Source: Pseudomonas helmanticensis (lineage in GTDB: Bacteria; Pseudomonadota; Gammaproteobacteria; Pseudomonadales; Pseudomonadaceae). From it: a stretch of 64,000 nucleotides of DNA. Both the position numbers and the translations under genes were made by a program. The notes beneath the pieces were generated by a model. The model made no database searches. It worked only from the letters and a program-made list of their open reading frames with translations, and was not told the origin of the DNA. Location: assembly GCF_900182985.1 (NCBI RefSeq), contig NZ_FXUY01000001.1, positions 1,116,001 to 1,180,000 on the forward strand, given 5' to 3'. Position 1 is the first letter of the stretch, and each line of letters opens with the position of its first letter. Below, in pieces: positions 10,727 to 22,818 of this stretch.

Positions 10727-12244
10727 TCAGGAGGGATTGGGCAGGTAGGCGACGCTCTGGTCCTCGCGGCCATGGAAAAATTGCTCACCGCGTGTCGGCG
10801 TGGTGGTGATGATCCGGTGGTCGGCGCCGAGATAACCGAGCGGCACAGGCTCGCCCTGGCGGTACTGCGCAACGAAAATGGTGCGTTGCGGATTCCATGG
10901 CTGACCGCTGCTGCGTTCAAGCCAGGCGATCAGCGCCGCACTGTCGCCGCTGCGCGGAAAATCTGCGGTCTCGGCCACGTAATAGAACGGCGTTCCACCG
11001 GTTTGCAGGTACATCGGCACTTTGTTGTCGACCTCGACCATGACCACACGCCACTGATCAAGCGGCGCCTGCTGGCTGGCCTGTTCGCGCACGGTTTCGC
11101 CGAAACGGATCACACCGCCACCGCTGTTGGTCCACGGGTAGAGCACACCGAGTACGCCCACCAGCACCGCGGTGGCGACGCCGAAGCCGATTTTCAATCC
11201 ACGACCTTCGATGTTGCGCGCCGCCATGCGCCGGGTGATCCACCAGGCGCCGAGCAGTTGTGCGAACGGCACCAATGGCAGCACGTAATAGCTGCGACGG
11301 CTGCCGCTGGCGGTGAAGAAGATCATCAGCAGCGCCAGCCCCTGAATCAGCCAGCGGGTGTCCGGCTCGATCTGCCGCCAGTGCCGCAGCGCCACCCACA
11401 ATGCAATCAACCAGCAGGGTGCCCAAGGCAAGGTGTAGACCGGCAGATAGATAAGGTAGGTGTAGATCGGCCCGATGTTGTCGAACGGCTGGAAAAACCG
11501 CACGACGTTTTCCCGCAGCACCAGACCCAGGCCACTTTCGCCGTAGTTCGGCGCGCCATACAGATGCGAGAGCAGGAACGGCGCCATGTAGAATGTGCCG
11601 GCAATCAGCAACGCTGCGGCCAGACGTAGATTCAGGTGCAGCTTCCAGCGCTTGTCGCTCAGCAGATGCGGCAGCAGCACCAGCCCCGGCAGAATGAAGC
11701 CGATCAAGCCCTTGAACAGCGAGGTCAGCGCCAGCAAACCGAAAAACACCACGTATCGCCAGAGTTTTGTATCGTCCGGTCCGCGCCAGTACCACCACAC
11801 GGCAGCGAGCACGCCGCACACGGTGAGGATGTCGGCGGTGGCGACGCGCGCCCAGAACACGAAATAGAACGTGGTGGCCAGCATCCATCCGGCAATCAGC
11901 CCGGTGCCTTTGCGAAACAACTGCTCACCCAGCAGGTACACCAGCCAGACACTCAACCACGCCGCGACAACCGACGACAAACGCAGTGACCAAGGCCCGA
12001 GGCTGCCGGTCAGCCAGGCGCTGGCGGTAATCAGCCAATACGACAGCAGCGGTTTGTCGTAGTACGGCCCGCCCTTGAGATACGGATCGAAATAGTCGCC
12101 GCTTTGCAGCATCTGCAGGGCGATGTTGGCCCAGCGGGTTTCCGCGCCCCACAGTTCGCGACTGCCGAGGCCGAAGAGCAGCATCAGCGCCGTGGCCGCG
12201 AGCAGCATCCATAAAGCCTTGCGGTCGTAGGCCGTCGAGGTCAT
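10727..12244 (-). CDS. GT39/PMT-family membrane glycosyltransferase
   Basis: A 505-residue polytopic membrane protein related to ArnT and protein O-mannosyltransferases. The first periplasmic loop has [20 protein letters not shown] and [12 protein letters not shown], the equivalents of the DE and EKP motifs of ArnT. About ten hydrophobic segments are followed by a C-terminal periplasmic domain from ~380. It is co-transcribed with the second ArnT: the ATG overlaps that gene's stop by four bases. The sugar donor and acceptor cannot be read from sequence; a polyprenyl-phosphate sugar to an LPS component is the likeliest role. Confidence 0.8.
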   Translation of the reverse strand: MTSTAYDRKALWMLLAATALMLLFGLGSRELWGAETRWANIALQMLQSGDYFDPYLKGGPYYDKPLLSYWLITASAWLTGSLGPWSLRLSSVVAAWLSVWLVYLLGEQLFRKGTGLIAGWMLATTFYFVFWARVATADILTVCGVLAAVWWYWRGPDDTKLWRYVVFFGLLALTSLFKGLIGFILPGLVLLPHLLSDKRWKLHLNLRLAAALLIAGTFYMAPFLLSHLYGAPNYGESGLGLVLRENVVRFFQPFDNIGPIYTYLIYLPVYTLPWAPCWLIALWVALRHWRQIEPDTRWLIQGLALLMIFFTASGSRRSYYVLPLVPFAQLLGAWWITRRMAARNIEGRGLKIGFGVATAVLVGVLGVLYPWTNSGGGVIRFGETVREQASQQAPLDQWRVVMVEVDNKVPMYLQTGGTPFYYVAETADFPRSGDSAALIAWLERSSGQPWNPQRTIFVAQYRQGEPVPLGYLGADHRIITTTPTRGEQFFHGREDQSVAYLPNPS

Positions 12245-13956
12245 GGCTGGCTCTTGGCGAAGATGTAGATTTGCAGATTGCCGCGCTGGTAGTGCTTGCC
12301 ATCCGCCGGCAACAGGCCGATTTCCTGTTCGTCCTGGGTGCTGTTGACGCGCATCACCACCGCCACCGAGCCTTTTTTACGTGCTTGCGTCATCCATTCG
12401 CCGACGTCGGCCAGGCTGACTTTGCGCGACGCCATGGCCGGGTCTTCGAGACCGTATTTAAGTTCGCCGACGGTGTTGAGCAGGTCGACTTGCGGTCGCT
12501 GCAAACGCCACGACAGCGCCGACGCCGCGCCCAGGTCATTACTCAACAGTGACGCCGTTTCACTCAATGCCTGCTGATGTTCGGCAATAAACTGGTCAGG
12601 CATTTTGCTGTCGACGATCAGCGCGGGCATCGCCGCCGGCAGTAGCGCGATCAACAGGCCGATGCCCAGCGCCGGCATTGCCCACAGTGTCAGCGGACGC
12701 ATGATCTGCAGGGCGTTGGCGATGATCCAGCCGATCAGCACGATAAACACCAGCGACAGGCTGAACATTTCGCTGTGGGTGTAGATATCTTTGCTGGTTT
12801 GCAGATAGATCAGCGCAATCAGGGCAACGCTCGCCAGTGCTGTGTTGATTACTCCATTGAGGCGCAGGATCCGGCTGTCGCGCTGCTGCAGCCAGTGCAC
12901 CACGTTGTGCCCCATGAGCAAGGCCAAGGGCAGCAGACACGGCATGAGGTAAGTCGGCAACTTGCCGCTGCTCAGGCTGAAAAACGCTAATGGCAGGAGA
13001 AACCACAACGCGAGGAACGCGATTTTCGGCTGGCGTTTTTCGCGCCAGGTACGGATCAACGTCGACGGCAACAACATGGCCCATGGCAGCGTCGCGGCGA
13101 ACAGCAACGGCAGGTAGAACCACCATGGCCGCGCGTGCTGGGCATCATCGCCGGCAGCAAAACGGCGAATGTGTTCATGCCAGAAGAAGAATCGCCAGAA
13201 ATCCGGTTCGCGCGCCTGCACGGCCAATGCCCAAGGCACGCTGACGAGTGCGGCAACCAGCACCGCCACCAGCCCGTAACGCAGTAATTCAGCAAAGCGG
13301 CGTTGCCAGATCATGTAGGGCAGGGCGATCAGTACCGGCAGCAGCAGGGCGAGAAAGCCCTTGGTCATCAGGCCCATCCCGCAGGCGGCGCCCAACAACG
13401 CCCAACTGCCGAGGCGGGCCTTTACGCTGCGGCTATCAATGGCAAACCACACCGCGACCAGACTCAGATTGACCCACAAGGTGAACTGCGGATCGAGGTT
13501 GGCGTAGCCCGCCTGGCCGGCGATCAAACCAAAACTCATGTACAGCAACGCGCAGGCAGCGCTGATGCGCGGGCTGTTCCACAAACGCCGCGCCAGCACA
13601 TAGGCCAGCCAGACGCTGGCGCCGCTGCTCAATGCCGAGGCGATGCGCACCCCGAACAGGTTGTCACCGAAAATCGCCTGACCGATGGCGATCATCCAGT
13701 AACCGGCAATCGGCTTCTCGAAGTAGCGGATGCCCATGAAATGCGGCGCGACCCAGTTGCCGCTGAGGAGCATTTCCTGGCTGATCTGGCCGTAGCGGGT
13801 TTCGTCGGGGATCCACAAGCCGTGGCTCATCAGTGGCAGCAGATAAAACAGCACGAAGGCGAAGATCAGCCCGGGAATCGCCCAGCGCTCAACCATCGAG
13901 GGGGCTTGTGATAAATGTCGGACAGCGTGGCGCAACGGTTTGTTATCAGACGTCAT
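12241..13956 (-). CDS. arnT: Second ArnT-type L-Ara4N lipid A transferase
   Basis: A 571-residue complete paralogue of the arnT cut at the window start. Shared blocks include [29 protein letters not shown] and [15 protein letters not shown] 13956 was chosen because AAGG lies seven bases upstream and the residues ahead of it look unconserved. About twelve membrane segments precede a C-terminal periplasmic domain. It is not in the arn operon but between an Ais-like phosphatase and another GT39 enzyme. This suggests a specialised lipid A or core modification, or redundancy in aminoarabinose transfer. Which sugar it transfers is inferred only from similarity. Confidence 0.88.
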   Translation of the reverse strand: MTSDNKPLRHAVRHLSQAPSMVERWAIPGLIFAFVLFYLLPLMSHGLWIPDETRYGQISQEMLLSGNWVAPHFMGIRYFEKPIAGYWMIAIGQAIFGDNLFGVRIASALSSGASVWLAYVLARRLWNSPRISAACALLYMSFGLIAGQAGYANLDPQFTLWVNLSLVAVWFAIDSRSVKARLGSWALLGAACGMGLMTKGFLALLLPVLIALPYMIWQRRFAELLRYGLVAVLVAALVSVPWALAVQAREPDFWRFFFWHEHIRRFAAGDDAQHARPWWFYLPLLFAATLPWAMLLPSTLIRTWREKRQPKIAFLALWFLLPLAFFSLSSGKLPTYLMPCLLPLALLMGHNVVHWLQQRDSRILRLNGVINTALASVALIALIYLQTSKDIYTHSEMFSLSLVFIVLIGWIIANALQIMRPLTLWAMPALGIGLLIALLPAAMPALIVDSKMPDQFIAEHQQALSETASLLSNDLGAASALSWRLQRPQVDLLNTVGELKYGLEDPAMASRKVSLADVGEWMTQARKKGSVAVVMRVNSTQDEQEIGLLPADGKHYQRGNLQIYIFAKSQP

Positions 13957-14011
13957 GATTGGACCTTGGCGCGGATAAAGTATGTGGGGCGAAAGTTCGG
14001 ATGTTTGCGGG

Positions 14012-14677
14012 TTACTGGGCACTTGTTGTTTGCCAGAACGGGGTATTTACAATGCCCAGGACGCTAAGTTTCTGTTGATGGTTAATTCGCACCAGTAATA
14101 CGCTGCCGTATTCGGCGGCAATTGCATGAGGAAAACCGCTCTGTTTTTCGAAGTCGCTGATACAACCGCTGTGGGTGACCAGAATCAGATTGTGCTGCGG
14201 TGTCTTGTTCGCGACGATTTCATCGCGCAGCGTCGGTCCGCAGGTGGCCAGCCAATCCTCAGTGCTGGCGTCGTGACCGAACATCGAGTGCGCGGTTTGT
14301 GCTGTCCGCGTCAACGGGCTGCCCAATACTTGCGTCTGCTGCATGCCGAGACGCACAAAGCCCTGACCGACGGCTGCCGCCGCGAGACTGCCCGCTTGGG
14401 TGATGCCGTCAGCCGGGCCGAGGCAAGTGTTGCTCGAGCGATCGCAGCGTTCGGTATGGCGGACCAATGCGACGATTTCGCCCGCTTGCCACGCCTTGAC
14501 CCACTCGGCGGTGGTGGCGCGATCGGCGTGATCGAGGTCGACCGGCGAGCGTGGCCACCAGACAAAACCGCTGACCAGGATCGCTACAAACACAACGCAA
14601 GCAAGCGCGATCAACAGGCGCAGGCGCGGAGTACGCGGCGACTTTGATGTTGTTTCAGATTGAAATAATTGCGCCAC
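14012..14677 (-). CDS. Ais/PmrG-like histidine phosphatase
   Basis: A 221-residue protein with an N-terminal membrane anchor (about residues 20-43) and a periplasmic histidine-phosphatase domain. The motif is [10 protein letters not shown], an RHT variant of the RHG phosphohistidine motif. A second conserved His lies in LVTHSGC, and [11 protein letters not shown] carries the second Arg. Ais/PmrG proteins remove phosphate from LPS core heptose and sit beside arn genes in enterobacteria; here the neighbour is the second arnT. The start is GTG 14677 with AGGGG seven bases upstream. Family placement is firm; the heptose substrate is inferred. Confidence 0.8.
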   Translation of the reverse strand: MAQLFQSETTSKSPRTPRLRLLIALACVVFVAILVSGFVWWPRSPVDLDHADRATTAEWVKAWQAGEIVALVRHTERCDRSSNTCLGPADGITQAGSLAAAAVGQGFVRLGMQQTQVLGSPLTRTAQTAHSMFGHDASTEDWLATCGPTLRDEIVANKTPQHNLILVTHSGCISDFEKQSGFPHAIAAEYGSVLLVRINHQQKLSVLGIVNTPFWQTTSAQ

Positions 14678-15007
14678 AATATTGCCCCTTCTAACTCCTG
14701 ATGTTTCATTCAGTGCAACGCAAGGCTCAGGCAGCGAGCAACTTTACGACTACTTGGTTGAATGCTGGCTGAACACTACGTTCGGGGTCGTAGGGGCGCG
14801 GTGAATAACATGTGAAAATATTGCGCAAAGTTGAAGCGCCTAACTAAAACGACTATTTGATAAATAAACTCAAACGCTGTTTTTGTTTGGCGCAGGTCTT
14901 AACAACGCGCAGGGGTTGCGGCGAAGCTCGGTTGTGGCGGACAACGGCGTTGCGCTGGTCTATTGTTGCCCTCACGCCAGACAACCCGATAGGAGCCGAC
15001 TGAACGA
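14678..15007. promoter_or_regulatory. Divergent intergenic region, phosphatase / histidine kinase
   Basis: About 330 bases with no convincing gene. The stretch around 14845-14875 is AT-rich (ACTATTTGATAAATAAACTC) and is the most promoter-like part. The kinase ATG at 15008 has an AGGAG about twelve bases upstream, a longer spacing than usual. No operator could be assigned. Confidence 0.35.
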
Positions 15008-16312
15008 ATGGATCTCAAGCACAGCCTGACGACGCGGATCGTGATCGTGTTCGCCCTGATGAGTGCCTTCGTCGCCGGGGTATTTGCGTTGGGGATCGTC
15101 GCCACCGTGCATGTGGTCGAGCGAAAATTGACCACCACCACGTTGAGCGGTGGCCTGCACCGGCTGCTGGCGATGGAGGACATCAGCCACTGGAGCCACA
15201 AGCCGGAAAAGAGCGAGTTGTTTTTCGCTGAAGGCGCCAAGCCCCCGCTGACGCTGACCACGCAATTGGCGGCGCTGCCACTGGGCTTTCAGGAGATCAA
15301 GTTCCACGGCGAAGACTTCTACGCGATGGTCGAATCGGTGGCCGGGCGCAAGTATGTGCTGCTGCGTGATCAGGGCAGCCTCGAACAGCGTGAACATCTG
15401 TTGTTCATCGTGGTGATTGTCGGTTTCATCCTCAGCATTCTATTGGCGATTGTGCTCGGCCGGTTGCTGGCACGCCGGGTGATGGCGCCGGTGATCCGCT
15501 TGGCGCGACAGGTGCGCCACCGCGATCAGCTGATCGAACTGGCGCCACCCCTGCACCCGGATTACGCCGCTGATGAAGTCGGCGAACTGGCGTTGTCGTT
15601 CGATCAGACCCTAGGTCGCCTGCAAGCCACCCTGAGCCGCGAAAAACTCTTCACCAGCGACGTCAGCCATGAACTGCGCACACCGCTGATGGTGCTCGGC
15701 AGCTCTTGCGAACTGCTGCTGGCCAACCCGTCACTGGATGCGCGTTCAACGGCGCAGGTCAATCGCATTGCCCGCGCCAGCAGTGAAATGCGCCAGTTGG
15801 TTGAAACCTTCCTGATGCTCGCGCGAAAGCCTGATGAAGTCTCCGTGCAGTCGGCGGTAACGCTCAAGGAAGTGGCGGATGCTCAGGTAGAAGTCTGGGG
15901 GCGGTTGATCCGCGAAAAAGGCCTGGAGTTTATCTACGTTGAGCAGTTGGCCTGCACGACGCGCTACAACCTGACGTTTTTGCAGTCGGTGCTGGGCAAT
16001 CTGTTGCGCAACGCCTGGCACTACACCGACCACGGCTTCGTTCGCTTGACCCTGCGTGACGACAGTTTTGTAGTCGAGGACAGTGGCATCGGCATTCCCG
16101 AGGAGCAACACCACGCGATGTTTCAGCCCTTCGTGCGCGGCGATGAACAACGTGGGGAAGGGCTTGGTCTCGGACTGTCGCTGGTGCAGCGAATCTGCAA
16201 CCAGCAACAGTGGCGGGTACAACTGACGACCCGCGAGCCCAACGGTTGTATTTTTACCGTGACCCTGGCTCAGGAGGAGGGCGGGCAAGTGCGCGGATTA
16301 CCGGCGGCCTGA
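15008..16312 (+). CDS. Sensor histidine kinase without adjacent response regulator
   Basis: A 434-residue inner-membrane kinase. Membrane segments at about 10-35 and 133-155 flank a periplasmic sensor domain of ~95 residues. A HAMP-like linker follows, then HisKA with the phospho-accepting His in FTSDVSHELRTPL, and HATPase_c with LGNLLRNAWHYT (N box), VVEDSGIGIP (G1) and GEGLGLGLSLV (G2). It is divergent from the Ais/ArnT2 genes, so a role in envelope stress sensing is plausible, but no receiver-domain gene adjoins it. It resembles ColS/PmrB-class kinases in architecture; I could not assign it to either. Its last 43 bases overlap pqiC on the opposite strand. Confidence 0.85.
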   Translation: MDLKHSLTTRIVIVFALMSAFVAGVFALGIVATVHVVERKLTTTTLSGGLHRLLAMEDISHWSHKPEKSELFFAEGAKPPLTLTTQLAALPLGFQEIKFHGEDFYAMVESVAGRKYVLLRDQGSLEQREHLLFIVVIVGFILSILLAIVLGRLLARRVMAPVIRLARQVRHRDQLIELAPPLHPDYAADEVGELALSFDQTLGRLQATLSREKLFTSDVSHELRTPLMVLGSSCELLLANPSLDARSTAQVNRIARASSEMRQLVETFLMLARKPDEVSVQSAVTLKEVADAQVEVWGRLIREKGLEFIYVEQLACTTRYNLTFLQSVLGNLLRNAWHYTDHGFVRLTLRDDSFVVEDSGIGIPEEQHHAMFQPFVRGDEQRGEGLGLGLSLVQRICNQQQWRVQLTTREPNGCIFTVTLAQEEGGQVRGLPAA

Positions 16313-16821
16313 CTGATCAGCGCCGCGAGGCGTTTGACGTTGTTTTGCTGAGCCGTCACCAGTTCATCGATGCTCGGCCCCGACGGGGTCTGCAAGGTCG
16401 AACGGCACGTGACCAGTTCGCTGTCGGTATCGCCCAGCGGGCGCAGCCGCCATTTCGCATCGATCAGCGCGTACTGGCCGGGAATCGAGTCGAAGCGCTG
16501 GACGTCGATGCGCACCGAGACGTTGCCGCGACCGCTGCTGTTATTCAATTGATCGGTCAACGCACTGCGTAGTTCATCCGCCAGACTCGCGCCCCACCAT
16601 TGGGTTTCAAGAATCGCCAGGCCACTGTTGCCCTGGCGAATGACGATTTGCGGGCGGTCGACCTGCGGCGGCACGCTGATACCTTCAATCGGGATTTGCA
16701 CCCCGGCGCGAGTGCTGCCCAGTTGCACCGGGGTCAGCGTGTGAAAGCTGATCGGGTCGCTGCGGCAGGCGCCCAGCAACATGAACGCAGCGAGCACGGT
16801 GATCTTCAGCGGTAAAGCCAT
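16270..16821 (-). CDS. pqiC: PqiC-like outer-membrane lipoprotein of MCE transport system
   Basis: A 183-residue lipoprotein of the ABC-type transport auxiliary family (formerly DUF330). The signal peptide ends with lipobox LLGAC, cysteine at residue 19. The mature part includes ISVPPQVDRPQIVIRQG and WGASLADELRSALTDQL, typical of PqiC. In E. coli, PqiC forms an outer-membrane ring that meets the PqiB needle to carry lipids across the periplasm. It follows pqiB by 16 bases and overlaps the 3' end of the histidine kinase gene tail to tail. Confidence 0.88.
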   Translation of the reverse strand: MALPLKITVLAAFMLLGACRSDPISFHTLTPVQLGSTRAGVQIPIEGISVPPQVDRPQIVIRQGNSGLAILETQWWGASLADELRSALTDQLNNSSGRGNVSVRIDVQRFDSIPGQYALIDAKWRLRPLGDTDSELVTCRSTLQTPSGPSIDELVTAQQNNVKRLAALISQAAGNPRTCPPSS

Positions 16822-16837
16822 GGGGTAGCTCCTGTGC

Positions 16838-18493
16838 TCAATTGCGTGGCGGTCCTTTCAGGTCCAGTGGCGCCGCGTTGTCTGGCCGGCCGCGAATCAG
16901 CGATTCCGGATGGCGACCGAGGTAATCCGACAGTTCACGCAGCGAGCGCGACATGCGCCCGAGTTCGTCGAGGGTCTCGGTGAGTTTCTCGCGCTGCGGT
17001 GAATCTTCGGCCAGGGTCGAACTGGCGGATTGCAAGGTCTTGCTGACATCGGCGAGGGTGTTCTGCACGCCCGGCAAGGTCTTCGCGTTGAACTGGGTCA
17101 GGCCTTTGCGCAGTTCGACCAGATTGCTGTCGAGATTGCTGGCGATGCGATCCACCGGCAGCTTGTTGAGTTTGTCGACCACCGCCTCGAGTTTCTCCTG
17201 CAACTGTTCGAGGCTACCCGGCACCGTTGGAATGACCACCGGCCGAGCGGTCGGGTCGAAAGCGACTTTCTCGGCTTTCGGGAAAAAATCCAGGGCGACG
17301 TACAACTGCCCGGTCAGCAGGTTGCCACTGCGGGCCTGGGCGCGCAGACCGTTGTCGATGAAGGTGCCGATCAGGCGAATGCCGGCGGCTTCATCATTGG
17401 GATCATGTTTGAACGCCGTGAGCATCTTGCCGTACGCCATACCGAGGCGCTGCGGATAAATGACGATGCCGACATTGAGCGGGAAGCTGCGTTTTTTTGC
17501 GTCGAAATCCAGGTTGATCGCCACCACGCGGCCGATTTCCATGCCGAGAAATTCCACCGGTGCATCAACTTTCAACCCACGCAGCGATTGATCGAAACGC
17601 AGACTGAGGTATTGCGCCTTGCCGTTGGGCGGGGCGAGGGCGGTGGTCTGGTCAGCGAACAGGTCAAAGTCCTTGTCATCGGCGGCGGCAACGTCGTTGG
17701 GGCTGTAATCCGGGGCGCGGAAGGCGATGCCACCGATCAGTAACGTCGAGAGCGATTCGGTCTTCACCGCAAAACCGTTGGCGCCGACGTTGACGTCGAT
17801 GCCGCTGGCGTTCCAGAAACGGGTGTTTTCCGTGACGAAGGCATCGTTCGGCGAATGGATGAACACTTCGATATTCACGCCTTTACCGTCCGGATCAAGG
17901 GCGTAGGTGACGACCTGGCCGACCGGAATCTTGCGATAGTAGACTGGCGAGCCGATGTCCAGCGAACCGAGGTCCGAGGCATGCAACATGAAGCGCTTGC
18001 CGGGTTCGCCGTAAGTGATCGGTGGCGGGTTTTCGAGGCCGTTGAAGTGTTTTGCGCGGCCATTCGCCTGGCCGATGTCCGCGCCAATGTAGTCACCGGA
18101 GAGCAGGGTATCGATACCGGAAACGCCACCAGCACCGATGCGCGGGCGCACAACCCAGAACTGCGAGTCTTCGCGGGTAAAGGTTTCTGCCTGCTTGGCC
18201 AGTTTGATCGTCGCGTTGACGCTTTTCTGGTCGTCGCTCAACTCAACGTCGGTGACCTGGCCCACCACGACGTTGCGGTATTTGACCTCGGTCTTGTTCG
18301 CCGTCAGACCGCTGCCGGTCTTGAACGTGACAACGATGGTCGGGCCTTCCTGGAGGATGTTGTGCACCACCAGCGAAATACCCACCAGCACGGCAATGAT
18401 CGGCACGATCCACACGAGCGAAATGCCGAAACGGCGGGTTTTGACGGGGGCTTGGCCTGGTGCTTGCGGCTCGTCGGTGGCTGACGACTTCAT
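16838..18493 (-). CDS. pqiB: PqiB-like three-MCE-domain intermembrane transport protein
   Basis: A 551-residue protein with one N-terminal membrane helix (about 20-45) and three consecutive MlaD/MCE domains, at roughly 45-135, 160-255 and 285-400. A long amphipathic helical tail from about 430 is expected to form the tunnel barrel. PqiB hexamers bridge the periplasm for lipid movement. ATG 18493 was chosen for the GAGGAGG six bases upstream. The canonical membrane partner pqiA is absent: upstream there are only repeats and then an unrelated oxidoreductase gene. Confidence 0.9.
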   Translation of the reverse strand: MKSSATDEPQAPGQAPVKTRRFGISLVWIVPIIAVLVGISLVVHNILQEGPTIVVTFKTGSGLTANKTEVKYRNVVVGQVTDVELSDDQKSVNATIKLAKQAETFTREDSQFWVVRPRIGAGGVSGIDTLLSGDYIGADIGQANGRAKHFNGLENPPPITYGEPGKRFMLHASDLGSLDIGSPVYYRKIPVGQVVTYALDPDGKGVNIEVFIHSPNDAFVTENTRFWNASGIDVNVGANGFAVKTESLSTLLIGGIAFRAPDYSPNDVAAADDKDFDLFADQTTALAPPNGKAQYLSLRFDQSLRGLKVDAPVEFLGMEIGRVVAINLDFDAKKRSFPLNVGIVIYPQRLGMAYGKMLTAFKHDPNDEAAGIRLIGTFIDNGLRAQARSGNLLTGQLYVALDFFPKAEKVAFDPTARPVVIPTVPGSLEQLQEKLEAVVDKLNKLPVDRIASNLDSNLVELRKGLTQFNAKTLPGVQNTLADVSKTLQSASSTLAEDSPQREKLTETLDELGRMSRSLRELSDYLGRHPESLIRGRPDNAAPLDLKGPPRN

Positions 18494-18614
18494 CCATGTC
18501 CTCCTCGATTGATTGGGCACTGAGCGTCAGGAACGCAAAAGCACCTCATCAATATAGAAGTGCTTGGCGATAGAGCAAATCCGTATAGCGCATGCACCCC
18601 GATTTCCCTGTATT

Positions 18615-18740
18615 GATCGTTCCCACGCGGAGCGTTGATCGTTCCCACGCTCCGCGTGGGAATGCAGCCCGTGACGCTCCGCGTCACTGGACGCAGAGCG
18701 TCCCTTGAGGCATTCCCACGCGGAGCGTGGGAACGATCAG
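18615..18740. repeat. Paired REP-type palindromes, family A
   Basis: Inverted copies of TGATCGTTCCCACGC...GCGTGGGAAYGC flank a GACGCTCCGCGTC palindrome. The same element type recurs at 21161-21273 and as a half copy at 44198-44240, so it is a dispersed intergenic repeat of Pseudomonas. Here an extra truncated copy, GTTCCCACGCGGAGCGTTGATC, precedes the pair. It lies between pqiB and the oxidoreductase gene, just past the 3' end of the latter. Confidence 0.9.
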
Positions 18741-18753
18741 ATTGGGCAGGAGG

Positions 18754-21273
<2,520 letters not shown>

Positions 21274-21297
21274 ACACAGGGGATCTTTTTAGGTTGG

Positions 21298-22656
21298 TCA
21301 GACGCTGAGCATCAGGAACTCACGCTCCCACGAGCTGATCACGCGCTTGAAGTTCTCATGCTCGGCACGCTTCACCGCGACATAGCCACGGACGAATTTG
21401 TCGCCAAGGTATTGCGCAACGGCTTCGCACTCTTCCATCTGCGTCAGCGCTTCTTCGATGGTGATCGGCAAACGCAGGTTGCGGCGCTCATAAGCGCGGC
21501 CTTGTACCGCAGCGCTTGGCTCGATGCCGTCAACCATGCCGATGTAACCGCAGAGCAGGCTCGCGGCAATCGCCAGATACGGGTTGGCATCGGCGCCCGG
21601 CAAGCGGTTTTCCACGCGCATGGCTTCCGGGCTGGAAGTCGGGACACGCAGGCCGACGGTACGGTTTTCTTCGCCCCATTCGACGTTGACCGGTGCCGAG
21701 GTGTCCGGCAGGAAGCGGCGGAACGAGTTGACGTTCGGCGCGAACATCGGCAGCACTTTCGGGATGTATTTCTGCAAACCGCCGATGTAATGCAGGAATA
21801 ACTCGCTCATCTGCCCGTCGGCGTTGGCGAAGATCGGCTTGCCGGTGGCGATGTCCACCACGCTCTGGTGAATGTGCATGGCGCTGCCCGGTTCATCGCC
21901 GATCGGCTTGGCCATGAACGTCGCCGCAACGTTGTGCTTGAGCGCCGCCTCTCGCATGGTGCGTTTGAACACGGTGATCTGGTCGGCCAGATCCAGCGCG
22001 TCGCCGTGACGGAAGTTGATTTCCATCTGCGCCGGGCCGTCTTCGTGGATCAAGGTGTCGAGATCCAGACCTTGCAGTTCGCACCAGTCGTAGACGTCTT
22101 CGAACAGCGGATCGAATTCGTTGGCGGCATCGATGGAGAACGACTGCCGACCGCTTTCCGCGCGGCCCGAACGCCCCAGCGGTGCTTTGAGCGGCAAGTC
22201 CGGGTCTTCGCAACGTTGGGTCAGGTAGAACTCCATTTCCGGCGCCACAATCGGCTTCCAGCCTTTGTCGGTGTACAGCTGCAAGACTTTCTTCAGGACG
22301 TTGCGCGGCGACAGTTCGATCGGGTTGCCGAACTTGTCGAAGGTGTCGTGGATGACGATGGCGGTCGGTTCGATCGCCCAAGGAATCACGTAGACCGCGT
22401 CAGCCACTGGCTTGCAGACCATGTCGATGTCGGCAGGATCGAGCAGGTCGTAGTAGATGTCGTCGTCGACAAAATCCCCGGTTACCGTTTGCAGCAGCAC
22501 ACTTTCCGGCAGGCGCATGCCTCGCTCATGCAGGAACTTGTTGGTCGGTGCGATCTTGCCGCGGGCAATGCCGGTCAGGTCGCTGACCACACATTCGACT
22601 TCGGTAATCTTGTGATCTTTCAGCCACGTGAACAGCTGATCGAAAGGGGCATTCAT
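21298..22656 (-). CDS. Gamma-glutamylpolyamine synthetase (glutamine-synthetase family)
   Basis: A 452-residue member of the GS superfamily (PuuA/PauA/SpuI type), which ligates glutamate to a polyamine amine using ATP. ATG 22656 follows GAGG by five bases. GS landmarks are EMEFYLTQ, GPAQMEINFRHGD (metal/glutamate site), GSAMHIHQSV (ATP-site His) and ENRLPGADANPYLAIAA. The shorter length than GlnA and the absence of the adenylylation region fit catabolic ligases. It is the first gene of the cluster with the binding protein and oxidoreductase, and is divergent from an AraC-type regulator. Confidence 0.88.
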   Translation of the reverse strand: MNAPFDQLFTWLKDHKITEVECVVSDLTGIARGKIAPTNKFLHERGMRLPESVLLQTVTGDFVDDDIYYDLLDPADIDMVCKPVADAVYVIPWAIEPTAIVIHDTFDKFGNPIELSPRNVLKKVLQLYTDKGWKPIVAPEMEFYLTQRCEDPDLPLKAPLGRSGRAESGRQSFSIDAANEFDPLFEDVYDWCELQGLDLDTLIHEDGPAQMEINFRHGDALDLADQITVFKRTMREAALKHNVAATFMAKPIGDEPGSAMHIHQSVVDIATGKPIFANADGQMSELFLHYIGGLQKYIPKVLPMFAPNVNSFRRFLPDTSAPVNVEWGEENRTVGLRVPTSSPEAMRVENRLPGADANPYLAIAASLLCGYIGMVDGIEPSAAVQGRAYERRNLRLPITIEEALTQMEECEAVAQYLGDKFVRGYVAVKRAEHENFKRVISSWEREFLMLSV

Positions 22657-22818
22657 AAAGACCTCGTTATTGGTTTTATAGACGCCGGGGAGGGCGGGTT
22701 TCATCTTCCGCCCCTTCCCCTGTGGCGCGTTGACGACTATCTTGGGCGAGCCTTGCAGTTCCATCTATCCACTTTAAGCAGCACCAAAGCGCACCAAAAG
22801 AGTGCGCAAGGTCACCCC

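Noticed and set aside
18615..18740. Small RNA gene or IS remnant in the palindromic block
   Set aside because: The same sequence recurs at 21161 and 44198 in intergenic gaps, as expected for REP elements. No promoter or transposase trace was seen.
21868..22818. N-terminal extension of the AraC regulator giving a 621-residue protein
   Set aside because: The extension lies entirely antisense to the ligase gene and its upstream region. AAGG before ATG 22819 and the normal AraC length support the shorter protein.
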